64,000 nt of DNA, taken from NCBI GenBank assembly GCA_905214315.1, contig CAJMLN010000003.1, forward strand, positions 1 to 64,000, written 5' to 3'. A program made the translations under genes and the position numbers. Positions 42,261 to 50,759 of the stretch are shown here, piece by piece (within the stretch, counting starts at the first letter, position 1; each line of letters opens with the position of its first letter). The notes beneath the pieces are model-generated. The model saw only the letters and a list, made by a program, of their open reading frames with translations. It ran no database searches and was not told the origin of the DNA. This stretch comes from an uncultured bacterium (GTDB taxonomy: Bacteria > Bacillota > Clostridia > Christensenellales > QALW01).

Positions 42261-44279
42261 ATGGTTAACGATATCATTGACGGTAAATATGAAATTTTGT
42301 CGAAAATAGGCAGCGGCGGTACCAGCATCGTATATAAGGCCCGGCGGCTGAGCGACGGTTTTATTGTTGCAATCAAGGTAGTGCGCGATGAGCTGGAGGA
42401 TATTGACGAGCATGAACGTCATTTCCGGCATGAGGCAGAGGCACTGGCCAAAATGTCTCACCGGAATGTGCGTAGGATTTTAGCTGTTGGGCAATGGAAC
42501 GGCTCGCTGTATATGGTAACGGAATATATTGACGGAAAAACGCTAAAAGATATTATTGCGCAAAATGGTCCGCTGCCGCCCAAAAAAGCAGTGGACTACG
42601 CCCTGCAGATTGCGGCCGGCATGGAGCATGCCCATATGAAAAATATCATTCATCGGGATATCAAGCCGCAGAATATTCTTGTTTCCAATGACGGTACGGT
42701 AAAAATTGTGGATTTTGGCATTGCACGGGTGCTTTCGCCGCAGACTACGCGAACGATGGGTGGCAAAGACGTTGTAGGAAGCGTACATTATATTTCCCCT
42801 GAACAAGCGCGGGGCAGCCATGTGGATTCCCGGACGGATATCTATTCTTTTGGTGTATTGCTGTATGAAATGTTTACTGGACGTGTGCCCTTTGAGGGGG
42901 ACGAGGCGGTATCCATTGCCATGAAGCATGTAAACCAGATGCCGGAGGCACCGCAAAGCGTGAATCCTGCGATCTCCAGGGGAATTAACGATATTATTTT
43001 AAAGTGTATGCAGAAGGATCCCGCAAAGCGGTACCAGACGGCTTCGGAGCTGCGGGAGGATCTGCTGCTGTATGTGGCTAATCCCGACGGCTTTTCGGTA
43101 ATCGGGCAGGAGGAATATACACAACAGCCATATGAGGAAGAAGAAACGGAGTCTGCCGAACCGGTGAGAAGAAAGAGCATTATTACGGCTAAAGAGGAAG
43201 ATAACGGCGGGGTAAGAAAGAAAATTTCTTACATAAATGAAGAGGAACGAAAAAAGGTAAAGGCATCTAAACGCAAGCGAGGTCTGATTATTGGTATCAG
43301 TGTTGCTGCATCCGTTCTGGTAGTTGCAATGGTATTAAGCATTATTTTACCCCGCGTCCTGTGGGGAAACAATTATGAAAAGAAAGCAGTCCCCACGGTT
43401 GTGGATTTGAGTAAAAGCGCAGCGGCGGCAATCATGCGCAGCGAGTCCTTTTCCAAGTTCCGGTATGTGGAGGAAAACAGCAGTTCCGTACCGGCAGATT
43501 GCGTTATACGCACCGAGCCGGAGGCTGGAAGCATTGTTCCGGTTAATACAGAGATCGTTATTTATGTCAGCAAAGGCGCAAAGCAGCTGATGGCGGAAAA
43601 TACCATAGGAAAGCCCTATATGGAGGCCACGGAGATTCTGGAGAAGCAGGGCTTTAAGGTAAGATACGTATACATTGAGGATAATTCCAGGGAAACCGGC
43701 ACGGTTGCCGACCAGAGCAGTTATAATCAGAGCATTGCCGAGGGAACTGAAATTACGCTTACGGTAGTGCGGAATATTGCAGCGCTGGAAATCATTGTGC
43801 CGGATCTTACCGGACTCAGCCTGGAGGACGCGAAAGAAGCGATTGTCCGCGCGGGCTTCGTTGTAGGAAATTATCAGGAAATAAAATCCGATAACCCAGA
43901 AGAACTGGGGGTAAGATGGCAAAACATCGATCCGGGAACACCGTATTTATATATTGAAGGCGAGGAACCGCCGGAGGTAACAATTGATTTTACGGTGAAT
44001 ATCAGCAGTGGGTACCGATGCGTGTACGAATATGCTGTGCCGGAAGAATATAGGGCGCAGACGTTGGAGCTGCTTGTTTATAATCAAAATGGAGAGCAGG
44101 TAGACTATAGAAAATATGTGGACGCTGCATTTATTTCACTGGAATACAGCACAGAACAGCCTGAAAATGTAACCTTTGAATTGTACCTTGAAAGCCGTCA
44201 AATTGATAAAAAAGTACTTACCACGTCTATGAATACGCCCGCTCCGACGGAGGAAGGAAATCCGAATGCCGGAGATTGA
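42261..44279 (+). CDS. prkC: PASTA-domain Ser/Thr protein kinase
   Basis: 672 residues. Cytoplasmic kinase domain 10-270: glycine loop IGSGGTSIVYKA, AIKVVRDE lysine, HRDIKPQN with catalytic Asp133, DFGIA, SVHYISPEQA. Then a charged juxtamembrane linker, one transmembrane helix about 341-363 and three extracellular PASTA repeats (about 375-585) that would sense muropeptides. A beta-rich C-terminal extension of roughly 90 residues follows. It is paired with prpC and is the usual germination and cell-wall signalling kinase. Confidence 0.95.
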   Translation: MVNDIIDGKYEILSKIGSGGTSIVYKARRLSDGFIVAIKVVRDELEDIDEHERHFRHEAEALAKMSHRNVRRILAVGQWNGSLYMVTEYIDGKTLKDIIAQNGPLPPKKAVDYALQIAAGMEHAHMKNIIHRDIKPQNILVSNDGTVKIVDFGIARVLSPQTTRTMGGKDVVGSVHYISPEQARGSHVDSRTDIYSFGVLLYEMFTGRVPFEGDEAVSIAMKHVNQMPEAPQSVNPAISRGINDIILKCMQKDPAKRYQTASELREDLLLYVANPDGFSVIGQEEYTQQPYEEEETESAEPVRRKSIITAKEEDNGGVRKKISYINEEERKKVKASKRKRGLIIGISVAASVLVVAMVLSIILPRVLWGNNYEKKAVPTVVDLSKSAAAAIMRSESFSKFRYVEENSSSVPADCVIRTEPEAGSIVPVNTEIVIYVSKGAKQLMAENTIGKPYMEATEILEKQGFKVRYVYIEDNSRETGTVADQSSYNQSIAEGTEITLTVVRNIAALEIIVPDLTGLSLEDAKEAIVRAGFVVGNYQEIKSDNPEELGVRWQNIDPGTPYLYIEGEEPPEVTIDFTVNISSGYRCVYEYAVPEEYRAQTLELLVYNQNGEQVDYRKYVDAAFISLEYSTEQPENVTFELYLESRQIDKKVLTTSMNTPAPTEEGNPNAGD

Positions 44280-45156
44280 GGGAATGATTTTAAAGGCTGT
44301 GGCCGGAACCTTTGAGGTTTTATGTGAAGAACAGCTTTTCAGTGCGTATGCGGCGGGTAAATTCCGCAATATGAATTTGACGCCGATGGTAGGAGATAAA
44401 GTGTCACTGCAGCTTTCTGAGAGAGCGGGAGAAAAGACCTTTATTACGCAAATACGTCCCAGGAAAAATGCTTTGCTCCGGCCGCCGGTAGCTAATGTGG
44501 ATACCTTGCTGATTACGGTTGCGGTAAAGCGGCCGAACCCGGATTTAAAGCTTGCGGATGAGTTGATCTGCTATTGCCGTATGCTGGAGATCGAGCCGGT
44601 CATTTGTGTGAATAAGAGCGATTATGATCTTCAGGAGGCGTCCTCCATTGCGCGGCAGTATCAGGCCAGCGGCATTCGGGTTTATTTGACCAGCGCCCTG
44701 GAGGAGGCCGGCACGGCGGAGCTTAAAGACAATATTCCTGAGGGAATCACCTGCTTTTGCGGGCAGTCCGCTGTGGGAAAATCATCGCTCACCAATCTGC
44801 TACTGGGCCGGCCGGCATTTGAAATCGGCGCGTTAAGCCGGAAGACGGAACGAGGCAGGCACACGACCCGCCATTGCGAACTGGTTGCCTTTGCTCCTAA
44901 TCGATGGCTTGCCGATACGCCGGGATTTTCGCTTTTGGAGACGCCCCGCCTTTCCCCGGAAGAGCTTTTGGAACTCTATGAGGAATATGCGCCCTATGCG
45001 CCGAACTGCCGTTTTACAGGCTGCAGGCATATCAGCGAGCCGGATTGTGCGGTTAAGCGCGCGGTAGAAGCAGGCAAGCTGTCCCTGCCGCGGTATGAGC
45101 GGTATAAACAGATCTACGAGGATGTAGAGCAAAAATGGAGGAACCGATATGATTAA
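44266..45156 (+). CDS. rsgA: ribosome small-subunit GTPase RsgA
   Basis: 296 residues. Circularly permuted GTPase with motif order NKSD (G4, near 114), GQSAVGKSSLTN (G1, near 166) and DTPG (G3, near 217), an N-terminal OB fold and a C-terminal zinc knuckle (CRFTGCRHISEPDC near 247-260). It matures the 30S subunit. It overlaps prkC by 14 nt and rpe by 8 nt. Confidence 0.95.
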   Translation: MPEIEGMILKAVAGTFEVLCEEQLFSAYAAGKFRNMNLTPMVGDKVSLQLSERAGEKTFITQIRPRKNALLRPPVANVDTLLITVAVKRPNPDLKLADELICYCRMLEIEPVICVNKSDYDLQEASSIARQYQASGIRVYLTSALEEAGTAELKDNIPEGITCFCGQSAVGKSSLTNLLLGRPAFEIGALSRKTERGRHTTRHCELVAFAPNRWLADTPGFSLLETPRLSPEELLELYEEYAPYAPNCRFTGCRHISEPDCAVKRAVEAGKLSLPRYERYKQIYEDVEQKWRNRYD

Positions 45157-45787
45157 AGTGGCACCCAGTATTTTGGCGGCCGATTTTGCGGCTTTGGGAG
45201 AGGCGGTGGAACGGATTGACCGCTGCGGCGCGGATTTTATCCATTGCGACGTGATGGATGGGATGTTTGTCCCGAATATTTCCTTCGGCCCGAGTATGAT
45301 CCGGGCGCTGCGCGGGCATACAAAAAAAGTGTTGGATGTGCATCTGATGGTTGAAAAGCCCGAACGCTATATCGATGATTTTATTGCCGCCGGCGCAGAT
45401 ATGATTACCGTTCATTTTGAAGCTTCGCCGCATCCGCACCGGACGCTTTCATACATCCGTTCCCGGGGGGTTAAGGCGGGAATCGTCTATAATCCGGCAA
45501 CTCCGCCGGATTCGTTGGAGTATTTGCTGGAGCAGATGGATATGGTGCTGTTGATGACGGTAAATCCCGGTTTTGGAGGACAGTGCTTTTTGCCGGAGGT
45601 CTTGCCTAAGATTGAGCGGGTACGCAGGATGATCGGCGGCCGGGAGGTTTTGCTGGAGGTCGACGGCGGTATCACAATAGAAAATGCCGCTTTGGTAAAA
45701 AAAGCCGGTGCCGACGTTTTAGTGGCCGGCAGCAGCATATTTTCTTCGGAAAATCCGCGTGCGGTGATGGAAGAATTAAAAAAATAA
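45149..45787 (+). CDS. rpe: ribulose-phosphate 3-epimerase
   Basis: 212 residues. APSILAADFAALG at the start, HCDVMDGMFVPNISFGP near 32-48, HLMVEKPE near 66, MTVNPGFGGQ near 137 and EVDGGI near 170 are the TIM-barrel metal and phosphate motifs. It belongs to the pentose phosphate pathway and is the last large gene of the yicC operon. Confidence 0.96.
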   Translation: MIKVAPSILAADFAALGEAVERIDRCGADFIHCDVMDGMFVPNISFGPSMIRALRGHTKKVLDVHLMVEKPERYIDDFIAAGADMITVHFEASPHPHRTLSYIRSRGVKAGIVYNPATPPDSLEYLLEQMDMVLLMTVNPGFGGQCFLPEVLPKIERVRRMIGGREVLLEVDGGITIENAALVKKAGADVLVAGSSIFSSENPRAVMEELKK

Positions 45788-45845
45788 ATTGGAACCAAAT
45801 TTCCCCCGTTTGTATATTATGTAATGTGCAGAGGGGGGATTTTTA

Positions 45846-45995
45846 TTGAAGAAGATATTTTTTAAGTGCAACATTATAGGCCTGTTGTGTATGCTGCTGG
45901 GGGTTATTTTGATTCTTTTTAATCTGCCCCTTCATGTGTGGTTTATTTTGCTGGGCGCAGGTCTTATAGCAGCCGGAATATTTTTATGTAAATAG
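45846..45995 (+). CDS. 49-residue small membrane protein
   Basis: TTG start at 45846, 7 nt after a GAGGGGGGA site. The peptide opens MKKIFFK, then two hydrophobic segments (about 10-25 and 30-48) separated by NLPLH, and ends LCK. It is too small for family recognition. It lies 58 nt after rpe, and a CCCCC/GGGGG pairing could hide its ribosome site. Expression is uncertain, but a strong ribosome site and clean membrane topology support it. Confidence 0.6.
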   Translation: MKKIFFKCNIIGLLCMLLGVILILFNLPLHVWFILLGAGLIAAGIFLCK

Positions 45996-46088
45996 GGGGA
46001 AGATATATGAAAATTATTTGTATTACAGCACCCAAATTCCTGAACAGTTTTATAAAAAAAATAAGCGGAAGGGGTGGTAAAAAAACGG

Positions 46089-46117
46089 TTGAAAAAAAGC
46101 TTGTTAAATGATATAAT
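46089..46117 (+). promoter_or_regulatory. promoter of the asp23-amaP unit
   Basis: TTGAAA (46089-46094), 17 nt, TATAAT (46112-46117), 30 nt before asp23. Confidence 0.82.
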
Positions 46118-46147
46118 AAGTACAAGTTTATATGGGAGGTATTTGAA

Positions 46148-46528
46148 ATGTCTGAGAATAACGGCATGATCAGCAAGTCTGAGGTAGGCGGTAGCGTTTC
46201 GTATTCAGAGGATGTTATTGCTATCATTTCGGGATTGGCTGCTACTGAGATACACGGCGTTGCCGGCATGAGCGGCGGCATCAAAAGCGGTATTGTAGAG
46301 CTTTTGGGCAAAAAAGACCTTTCTAAGGGCATTAAGGCTACGATCGGAAATGACGAGGCCGTAATTGATATTAACCTTGTGGTATCTTATGGTACCATTA
46401 TCAGCGATGTGGTGCTGGAAGTGCAGAAAAGTGTAAAGCGTGCAGTGGAAGGGATGACGGGCCTTAGAGTACCCGCTGTAAATGTGAATGTGATCGGCGT
46501 TCAGGTTGCCGCGGAAGAAAAAAAATAA
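46148..46528 (+). CDS. Asp23/Gls24 family envelope stress protein (YloU-like)
   Basis: 126 residues. The GSVSYSEDVIAIISGLAATEI opening, the GVAGMSGG turn and VNVNVIGVQV end are those of the alkaline-shock Asp23 family. Members sit under the membrane, anchored by AmaP, encoded 15 nt downstream. It has a GGGAGG ribosome site. Confidence 0.93.
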   Translation: MSENNGMISKSEVGGSVSYSEDVIAIISGLAATEIHGVAGMSGGIKSGIVELLGKKDLSKGIKATIGNDEAVIDINLVVSYGTIISDVVLEVQKSVKRAVEGMTGLRVPAVNVNVIGVQVAAEEKK

Positions 46529-46543
46529 TGCAGAGGTAGAAAA

Positions 46544-47068
46544 ATGAAGGTTTGGGAGAGGGTGCTCCTTGTATTTCTGGCACTGGTGTTCATTGCGCTG
46601 CTTGGCTTTTTGGCGTTTTCTGTATGGGATCCGACGGCGTTGCTGGTGCTGCTGTACAGTTTGCAGTCCGTATATCTGAAAATTGCTTTTAGCGCGTTTC
46701 TGCTGGTGCTTGTGGTTTTAAGCTTTCGCATTATGTTTGCAGGACTCGGCAAAAATGCTAAAAACGTGACGATGGCCGCGTCTACCGAGGCAGGCGGAAT
46801 TTACATAAATATCGATACCGTCAGCGATTTAGCCTCTAAGGCTGTGCGCAAGGTAGAGGGGATTCGGGAAATACGTATTAAGACCTCTATGCAGGAGGGC
46901 GGCGCTTATGTAGCGGTTAAAGTTTCCATGGCGCCGGAATCTGTTATTCCGGAAATATCGGCACAGGTTCAGCAAAGTGTAAAAGCAGATATTGAAGGGC
47001 TTTGCGGAATTCCTGTTAAAAAAGTAGTGGTGCAGGTGGATAATTCCCTGCAGAGCCAAAAAAATTAG
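46544..47068 (+). CDS. amaP: alkaline shock membrane anchor protein AmaP
   Basis: 174 residues. Two N-terminal hydrophobic helices (about 4-27 and 40-66) are followed by an Asp23-like soluble domain with VSDLASKAVRKVEGIREI and VPEISAQVQ-type sequence (VIPEISAQVQQSVKADIEGLC). It tethers Asp23 to the membrane. It is co-transcribed with the Asp23 gene. Confidence 0.92.
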   Translation: MKVWERVLLVFLALVFIALLGFLAFSVWDPTALLVLLYSLQSVYLKIAFSAFLLVLVVLSFRIMFAGLGKNAKNVTMAASTEAGGIYINIDTVSDLASKAVRKVEGIREIRIKTSMQEGGAYVAVKVSMAPESVIPEISAQVQQSVKADIEGLCGIPVKKVVVQVDNSLQSQKN

Positions 47069-47145
47069 GCAAGGCAGTTTGCCGGGCATTTAGGGCGGGG
47101 AGAACTCGCTCTTTTGTTAGTATAAGGAAAAACACGGAGGATGTC

Positions 47146-47556
47146 ATGGCACGAATAAAGGCCAGAGAAATGGCGTTTCAATTGCTCTTTGAAGATACGT
47201 TCGGAACAAATACCGCAATAGAGATGCTGGGCGGTCTTTTTGAGGAAGACCGGGATTGGCGGAACATGAACGAAGCGGATATAGAGTATATCTGTTGGCT
47301 GCGGAGCACTGCTAAAGAACATGCGGACGAGCTGAATCAGATTATTTCCCGTTTTGCTAAGGGCTGGTCCCTTGAAAGAATGAACCGTATTGATACTGCG
47401 ATTCTTCGGCTTGCGCTTTGTGAAATCAGATACCGGGAGGATGTGACAGCTGCAACGGCAATCAATGAAGCAGTGGAGCTTGCCAAGCGATATTCTACTG
47501 AAGAAGGACCGTCATTTATTAACGGTATATTGGGGGCCTATGTGAGAAGCTTATGA
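47146..47556 (+). CDS. nusB: transcription antitermination factor NusB
   Basis: 136 residues. ARIKAREMAFQLLFE at the N-terminus, WSLERMNRIDTAILRLALCEI near 89-109 and the AINEAVELAKRYSTEEGPSFINGIL end match NusB, the NusE partner that binds rRNA boxA. ATG 47146 follows GGAGG. Its stop overlaps the next gene (ATGA). Confidence 0.95.
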   Translation: MARIKAREMAFQLLFEDTFGTNTAIEMLGGLFEEDRDWRNMNEADIEYICWLRSTAKEHADELNQIISRFAKGWSLERMNRIDTAILRLALCEIRYREDVTAATAINEAVELAKRYSTEEGPSFINGILGAYVRSL

Positions 47557-48506
47557 TTTTTTTGGGAATCGATACCAGCTGTTATACGACCTCTATTGCA
47601 GCAGTGGATGAGAATGGAAATTTGATCGCTCAGGAACGTAAGCTCCTTTCAGTTGCTGAGGGAGAACGGGGGCTTCGCCAAAGCGAGGCTTTTTTTAAGC
47701 ATATCAATAATTTTCCGGAGTTATATCAAAAACTGCTGGAAAAGGTTCATGTAACAGAAATTCAGGCCGTTTGCGTCAGCACGCAGCCCCGGGGCATGGG
47801 GAATTCCTATATGCCGGTGTTTTTTGCGGGGCGGCGTATGGCGGAAAGTATTGCTATGAGCTTGAATGTGCCGTTGTTTGCTACCGATCATCAGCAGGGA
47901 CATGTGCAGGCGGCGCTTTATCAAAGCGAGCTTACTGCCGGTCAGTTTTGTGCGGTACATCTTTCCGGCGGTACCACAGAGGTGCTTTTGGTAAAGGAAG
48001 AGCCTACGGATTATAAGATAAAAATATTGGCTGCTTCAAAAGATATCAATGCTGGACAACTGATCGATCGGTTGGGGGTAGCAATGAATATGCCGTTTCC
48101 TGCGGGAAAATTTGTGGACGAGCGTGCAATGAATTACAGCGGAGGAAGAATTGTTTTGCCGATTCATGCATCTATGGTTGATTGTAGCTTTTCTGGTACG
48201 GAGGCAGCGGCCCTCCGGGAACTGAATGCCGGTGCAGAGCCGGATGCAGTTTGTGAGGCGGTTTTGTCTGCTGTGGCTCGTACGATGGCAAAAATGATGG
48301 GCGGAGCCGCTTACTATGCCGGTATTGAGGATATCTTGATGGCGGGGGGCGTGTCTTCAAGTGCTTATTTGAGAAAGATGCTGCCGATTTTGTTGGAAAA
48401 ACGTGGAATGCATTTTCGTCTGCATTTTTCACCGCCGGAATTCAGTGCCGATAATGCCGTAGGTGCAGCGCTTTTATGTAGGAAAAAATATAAAAATAGG
48501 GGGTAG
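47553..48506 (+). CDS. TsaD/Kae1-like ASKHA protein (paralog)
   Basis: 317 residues. The N-terminal LGIDTSCYTTSIA resembles TsaD/YgjD, and HQQGH near residues 113-117 keeps the His-x3-His metal site. HLSGGTTEVLL near 137 is the phosphate-binding turn, and MAGGVSSSAYLR near 262 and FSADNAVGAALL near 298 are further family marks. The sequence is divergent from canonical TsaD and misses its longer inserts, and the position between nusB and folD is that of a clostridial paralog. It may be a t6A-related or other carbamoyl-transfer enzyme; a separate genuine tsaD is expected elsewhere. Confidence 0.85.
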   Translation: MIFLGIDTSCYTTSIAAVDENGNLIAQERKLLSVAEGERGLRQSEAFFKHINNFPELYQKLLEKVHVTEIQAVCVSTQPRGMGNSYMPVFFAGRRMAESIAMSLNVPLFATDHQQGHVQAALYQSELTAGQFCAVHLSGGTTEVLLVKEEPTDYKIKILAASKDINAGQLIDRLGVAMNMPFPAGKFVDERAMNYSGGRIVLPIHASMVDCSFSGTEAAALRELNAGAEPDAVCEAVLSAVARTMAKMMGGAAYYAGIEDILMAGGVSSSAYLRKMLPILLEKRGMHFRLHFSPPEFSADNAVGAALLCRKKYKNRG

Positions 48507-48511
48507 GTCTT

Positions 48512-49339
48512 ATGATATTGGATGGAAAGGCTCTGGCAGCTGGAATTAAAAATGAACTGAGGGAGAAGATCGCGGCATCAGGGAAAAAAGTTGCGCTTGC
48601 AGTTGTTTTGGTCGGAGAGGATCCGGCCAGCTGTATTTATGTAAAGAATAAGACTAATGACTGCCGGGAAATCGGCGTGGAGTCCCTGGAGTATCGCTTA
48701 AAGGAGGATACGCAGCAGGAGGAGCTGATGGCACTGATTCATACGCTGAATCGGGATGAAAATGTACATGGCATTTTGGTGCAGTTCCCTCTGCCCAAGC
48801 ACCTGGATCAGGAGGCCGTTGTAAAGGCAATTCTGCCGGAAAAGGATGTAGACGGTTTTTCCAAGATTAATATCGGCGGTGTATTAATGGGAGATGGTGA
48901 GAGCTTTGTTTCCTGTACGCCCGCCGGTGCAATGGAGTTGATTAAAGCCAGCGGTATGGAAATTTGCGGCAAGCGGGCCGTTGTAATCGGTCGCAGCAAT
49001 AATGTGGGCAAGCCTATGGCGCTTTTGCTGCTGAACGAGGGGGCAACGGTGACAATATGCCACTCAAAAACACAGAATTTAGCGGAAATTACAAGGGAAG
49101 CAGATATCCTGGTAAGCGCTGTAGGGCGCGCACATATGGTAAAAGCGGATATGGTGAAGGAAGGCGCGGTGGTGATTGATATCGGTATCAGCCGTATTGA
49201 CGGCCGTCAGGTAGGCGATGTGGACTTTGAGGCGGTTAAGGATAAGGCCTATGCCATTACGCCGAATCCCGGAGGAACCGGCCCCATGACGCGGGCTATG
49301 CTGATGTATAACACCGTGAAAGCGGCGGGGATTTTATGA
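48512..49339 (+). CDS. folD: methylenetetrahydrofolate dehydrogenase/cyclohydrolase
   Basis: 275 residues. YVKNKTNDCREIG (catalytic Lys near 47) and VQFPLPKHLD near 90 are followed by PEKDVDGF near 111, CTPAGAMELIK near 136 and VIGRSNNVGKPMALLLL near 156, all hallmark FolD motifs. It interconverts methylene-, methenyl- and formyl-THF. It overlaps xseA by 4 nt. Confidence 0.96.
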   Translation: MILDGKALAAGIKNELREKIAASGKKVALAVVLVGEDPASCIYVKNKTNDCREIGVESLEYRLKEDTQQEELMALIHTLNRDENVHGILVQFPLPKHLDQEAVVKAILPEKDVDGFSKINIGGVLMGDGESFVSCTPAGAMELIKASGMEICGKRAVVIGRSNNVGKPMALLLLNEGATVTICHSKTQNLAEITREADILVSAVGRAHMVKADMVKEGAVVIDIGISRIDGRQVGDVDFEAVKDKAYAITPNPGGTGPMTRAMLMYNTVKAAGIL

Positions 49340-50523
49340 GTGTGACCGTATCCCAGCTGAACGCTTACGTAAAACAGAGTTTTTTGATGGACGCTGTTTT
49401 AAATGATATTGTGGTTGAGGGAGAAATTTCAGGGCTGAAAAAGCATTCCTCAGGACATATTTATTTTTCCCTGAAAGATGAAAGCGCAGCAATACGGTGC
49501 GCTTTTTTTAAATCAGATGCCCAGAAGCTCAGGTTTCAGCCGGAAGAAGGAATGAAAGTGCTGGCCAGAGGGCGCGTTACGCTCTATGAGCGGGACGGAC
49601 AGTATCAGCTGGTTGTTTCTGCCATGGAGCCCAACGGAATCGGTCAGCTCTACAAGCAGTTTGAACAGCTGAAGAAAAAGCTGGAGGAGGAGGGGCTTTT
49701 CGCCCCTGAACGGAAAAAAGCCCTTCCGGCCTTTGTAAAAAAAATCGGCGTGGCAACGTCTCCTACCGGCGCGGTTATTCGGGATATTCTCAATGTGGCA
49801 ACCCGGAGGTGTCCCGGCATCAGCGTTGTTCTGGCGCCGGTAACGGTTCAGGGGGAGGATGCACCGCGCTCAATTTGTGCAGGTTTACGGGCATTGGAGG
49901 ATATCCCGGAGGTGGATGTGATCATTCTTGCGCGCGGGGGCGGCTCTATAGAGGACCTGTGGTGCTTTAACAGCGAGGAGGTTGCGCGTACGGTTTTTGC
50001 CTGCAAAAAGCCGGTGATATCCGCGGTGGGGCATGAAACCGATTTTACAATCGCTGATTTTGTTGCCGACAAACGGGCACCTACCCCTTCAGCCGCGGCG
50101 GAACTTGCGGTATTTGATTTTTATGATGCTCTGGAGGATGTGGATCGCCTTGAACGGTACATAAATGAAAATATTTCCGGCAGGATAAACGGCTTTTGTG
50201 CCGCGCTGCATAGGACCGCAGGAAGCTTTGAGGATCCGCAGATGCTGCTGGAGAATTTTGTTCAGCGTTTGGACGGTCTGCAGCGGCGGCTGCTGGGCAG
50301 TGAAGAAATGCAGCTGCAGCGGGAGCAGGACCGGCTTGCGCTGCTTGCGGGCAGACTGCATGCCTTGAGTCCCCTGGCGGTGCTCTCGCGCGGATATTCT
50401 GTGGTTACTGATACCAAAGGGGTGGCGCTAAAGAGTGCAAAAAATGTACGCGTAGGAGACGCTGTTTTTATAAAATTGAGCCAAGGCTGTTTAACGGCTG
50501 AGGTTACGGAGGTGGAACCATGA
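49336..50523 (+). CDS. xseA: exodeoxyribonuclease VII large subunit
   Basis: 395 residues. The N-terminal OB fold (VSQLNAYVKQSF, EGEISGLKKHSSGHIYFSLKD) precedes the catalytic Exonuc_VII_L core with ILARGGGSIEDLWCFNSEEVA near 194-215 and SAVGHETDFTIADFVAD near 230. The C-terminal coiled coil ends LSRGYSVV. Together with XseB it degrades single-stranded DNA. It overlaps folD and xseB by 4 nt each. Confidence 0.96.
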   Translation: MSVTVSQLNAYVKQSFLMDAVLNDIVVEGEISGLKKHSSGHIYFSLKDESAAIRCAFFKSDAQKLRFQPEEGMKVLARGRVTLYERDGQYQLVVSAMEPNGIGQLYKQFEQLKKKLEEEGLFAPERKKALPAFVKKIGVATSPTGAVIRDILNVATRRCPGISVVLAPVTVQGEDAPRSICAGLRALEDIPEVDVIILARGGGSIEDLWCFNSEEVARTVFACKKPVISAVGHETDFTIADFVADKRAPTPSAAAELAVFDFYDALEDVDRLERYINENISGRINGFCAALHRTAGSFEDPQMLLENFVQRLDGLQRRLLGSEEMQLQREQDRLALLAGRLHALSPLAVLSRGYSVVTDTKGVALKSAKNVRVGDAVFIKLSQGCLTAEVTEVEP

Positions 50524-50759
50524 AAGAGATCGGAGAAATGACGCTGGAAGAAGCTATGAAAAAGCTGGAGGATACGGCGGAAAAGCTGGAGGATTCCAAG
50601 CTTTCGCTGGAAAAGTCGATTGACGCTTTTGAACAGGGGGTAAAATTGATAGCACACTGCCGGGAGCTTCTTGAGGGATATCAGAAAAGGATCACCGTAT
50701 TGAAAAAAGAAGGAACAGTGCTGAAAGAAATACCGATGGAGGAAACGCTGCATGATTAA
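50520..50759 (+). CDS. xseB: exodeoxyribonuclease VII small subunit
   Basis: 79 residues of a helical hairpin: TLEEAMKKLEDTAEKLEDSK, LEKSIDAFEQGVKLI, CRELLEGYQKRI. It follows xseA with an ATGA overlap and overlaps ispA by 8 nt. Confidence 0.94.
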   Translation: MKEIGEMTLEEAMKKLEDTAEKLEDSKLSLEKSIDAFEQGVKLIAHCRELLEGYQKRITVLKKEGTVLKEIPMEETLHD

